DNA from: Sinotaia quadrata
Taxonomy: Eukaryota; Mollusca; Gastropoda; Architaenioglossa; Viviparidae
NCBI GenBank assembly: GCA_028829895.1
Contig: CM054179.1
Coordinates: 71,238,391-71,302,390 of the forward strand
Length of the DNA: 64,000 nucleotides
Direction of reading: 5' to 3'
The position numbers and the translations under genes were made by a program. Every line of letters begins with the position of its first letter. The stretch's first letter is position 1. Shown piece after piece: positions 62,790 to 64,000 of the stretch. The notes under the pieces were generated by a model. The model was given only the letters and a program-made list of their open reading frames with translations, ran no database searches and was not told the origin of the DNA.

Positions 62790-63090
62790 TGTGTTAGATC
62801 TAATAGGTTACTTTTATAATATATCTAAAACTCTACTTATATAATCTTATTCAATTACTTTGCTTATATTATCTTACAGATTTATTCTATGTAGAACCTT
62901 TAACTGTAGTCTTATTGATTTACTCTTTCTAATACCTTTTCCAGTTGTAGATTACTGATATACTCTATGTAGAACCTTTAACTGTAGTCTTATTGATTTA
63001 CTCTTTCTAATACCTTTTCCAGCTGTAGATTACTGATATACTTTATGTAGAACCTTAACTGAGACTTACTCTATAGTAACTATAGTCTAC
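62790..63090. repeat. ~75-bp higher-order repeat
   Basis: TTACTCTATGTAGAACCTTT, AACTGTAGTCTTATTGATTT and TTCTAATACCTTTTCCAG recur as a pair of alternating half-units, twice well preserved. Confidence 0.88.
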
Positions 63091-63440
63091 TGATTTACTC
63101 TTTGTGGAATCTTTTCCAACAGTAGTTTGACTGTTTTACTCTTTGTGGAATCTTTTCAACAGTAGTTTGACTGTTTTACTCTTTGTGGAATCTTTTCCAA
63201 CAGTAGTTTGACTGTTTTACTCTTTGTGGAATCTTTTCAACAGTAGTTTGACTGTTTTACTCTTTGTGGAATCTTTTCCAACCGTAGTTTGACTGTTTTA
63301 CTCTTTGTGGAATCTTTTCCAACCGTAGTTTGACTGTTTTACTCTTTGTGGAATCTTTTCCAACCGTAGTTTGACTGTTTTACTCTTTGTGGAATCTTTT
63401 CCAACCGTAGTTTGACTATTTACTCTTCGTGAAATCTTTT
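63091..63440. repeat. 41-bp minisatellite, about nine units
   Basis: Units read TTTGTGGAATCTTTTCCAAC then AGTAGTTTGACTGTTTTACTC. Variants are CAACAGTAG/CAACCGTAG, and TTTTC-AAC lacking one base. It shares TTTACTCTTTGTGGAAnC with the array on its left, so the two are related. Confidence 0.95.
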
Positions 63441-63904
63441 CCAACTGTAGTCTGACTCATTCAGTCTTTGTAGCACCTTTAACTGTAGTCTTATTGATTT
63501 ACTTTTATTAGAAGCTTATCCATCTGTCCATCCACAGTGCCGATCAAGACTGTATCGAATGTATGCTGTCGTCTGGGTGGATTTTAGGGAATGAACGATT
63601 GCTGCTTCGGCAATTACGACCTCTTTCGGGGAAGGGGGTGGGGGGTAGGAAACAACTTCAAGACATGACAAATTGGACTCATCTGACGCGTGGGGCTCCA
63701 AATATGTCCATTGGAAAGGTCTGTAAGTCTGAATTGGCCAGCGATAGCAAATTAGGAAATAATTGCCGGTGGTCCTGGAGAAAGTTCTTGGCATAAACAC
63801 AATGCAATCATTGTTTTATTTCATGTATTGCCTTTATATTGTATTAACAATCTTATGTAGATATGTGTTCCTATTTCCATATTTATTTATTTTCTTTTAT
63901 GTTC
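63441..63904. other. Unique sequence
   Basis: CpG-richer from 63530 to 63780. Overlapping frames on both strands (plus 63563-63796, minus 63516-63800) resemble nothing known to me. Confidence 0.4.

Positions 63905-63952
<48 letters not shown>
63905..63952. repeat. (GT)n microsatellite
   Basis: About 23 GT units. Confidence 0.96.
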
Positions 63953-63955
<3 letters not shown>

Positions 63956-64000
63956 GGGAGGGGTGATATGAAGACAATCAAGCATAACTGAAATCTGAAA

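Overview
This is eukaryotic DNA. It is AT-rich, has canonical GT..AG splice signals and one very long intron, and is crowded with microsatellites, minisatellites and decayed retrotransposons. The mix of a LINE with a tetranucleotide tail, a tRNA-derived SINE, a hAT-like remnant, LTR pieces and dozens of unrelated minisatellites fits an invertebrate animal with a large repeat-rich genome, perhaps a mollusc or other lophotrochozoan. That placement is inference and weak. No prokaryotic operon, rRNA gene, CRISPR array or intact transposase is visible.

Only one gene can be argued for, on the minus strand. Its first coding exon (35880-35967) starts with ATG in a CpG-rich stretch. It joins in exactly matching phase to a second exon (6858-7004) across an intron of about 28.9 kb. 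A weaker third exon is proposed at 4697-4828, also phase 1 to phase 1. The rest of the gene would lie beyond the left edge. Together the exons encode about 78 N-terminal residues that look like a small mixed alpha/beta (beta-grasp-like) domain, plus 44 more if exon 3 is real. I do not recognise the family.

Layout: 257-2391 decayed hAT-like element; 2420-2760 Ty3/gypsy-type gag remnant; 2945-4200 minisatellite of 33 bp, with 182 bp of it copied at 6518-6700; 7.0-35.9 kb the giant intron, holding two 5'-truncated LINE copies, a SINE, pieces of one LTR-like family, and many minisatellites; 35.9-37.1 kb candidate promoter region; 37.3-63.5 kb presumed upstream intergenic DNA, made largely of minisatellites back to back, with a complete solo LTR-like insertion (55131-56819, 5-bp target duplication CACTC) sitting inside a 26-bp minisatellite.

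The main points to follow up are: the exact phase match of the distant exons; the solo LTR-like element, whose ends are fixed by the minisatellite it interrupted, and its seven or eight relatives; a copy of that family whose first ~410 bp are inverted in place; the unusual density of unrelated minisatellites; and an apparent change in CpG density at the proposed gene start, as expected if the gene body is methylated and the upstream DNA is not. Copy counts and boundaries were read by eye and are approximate.
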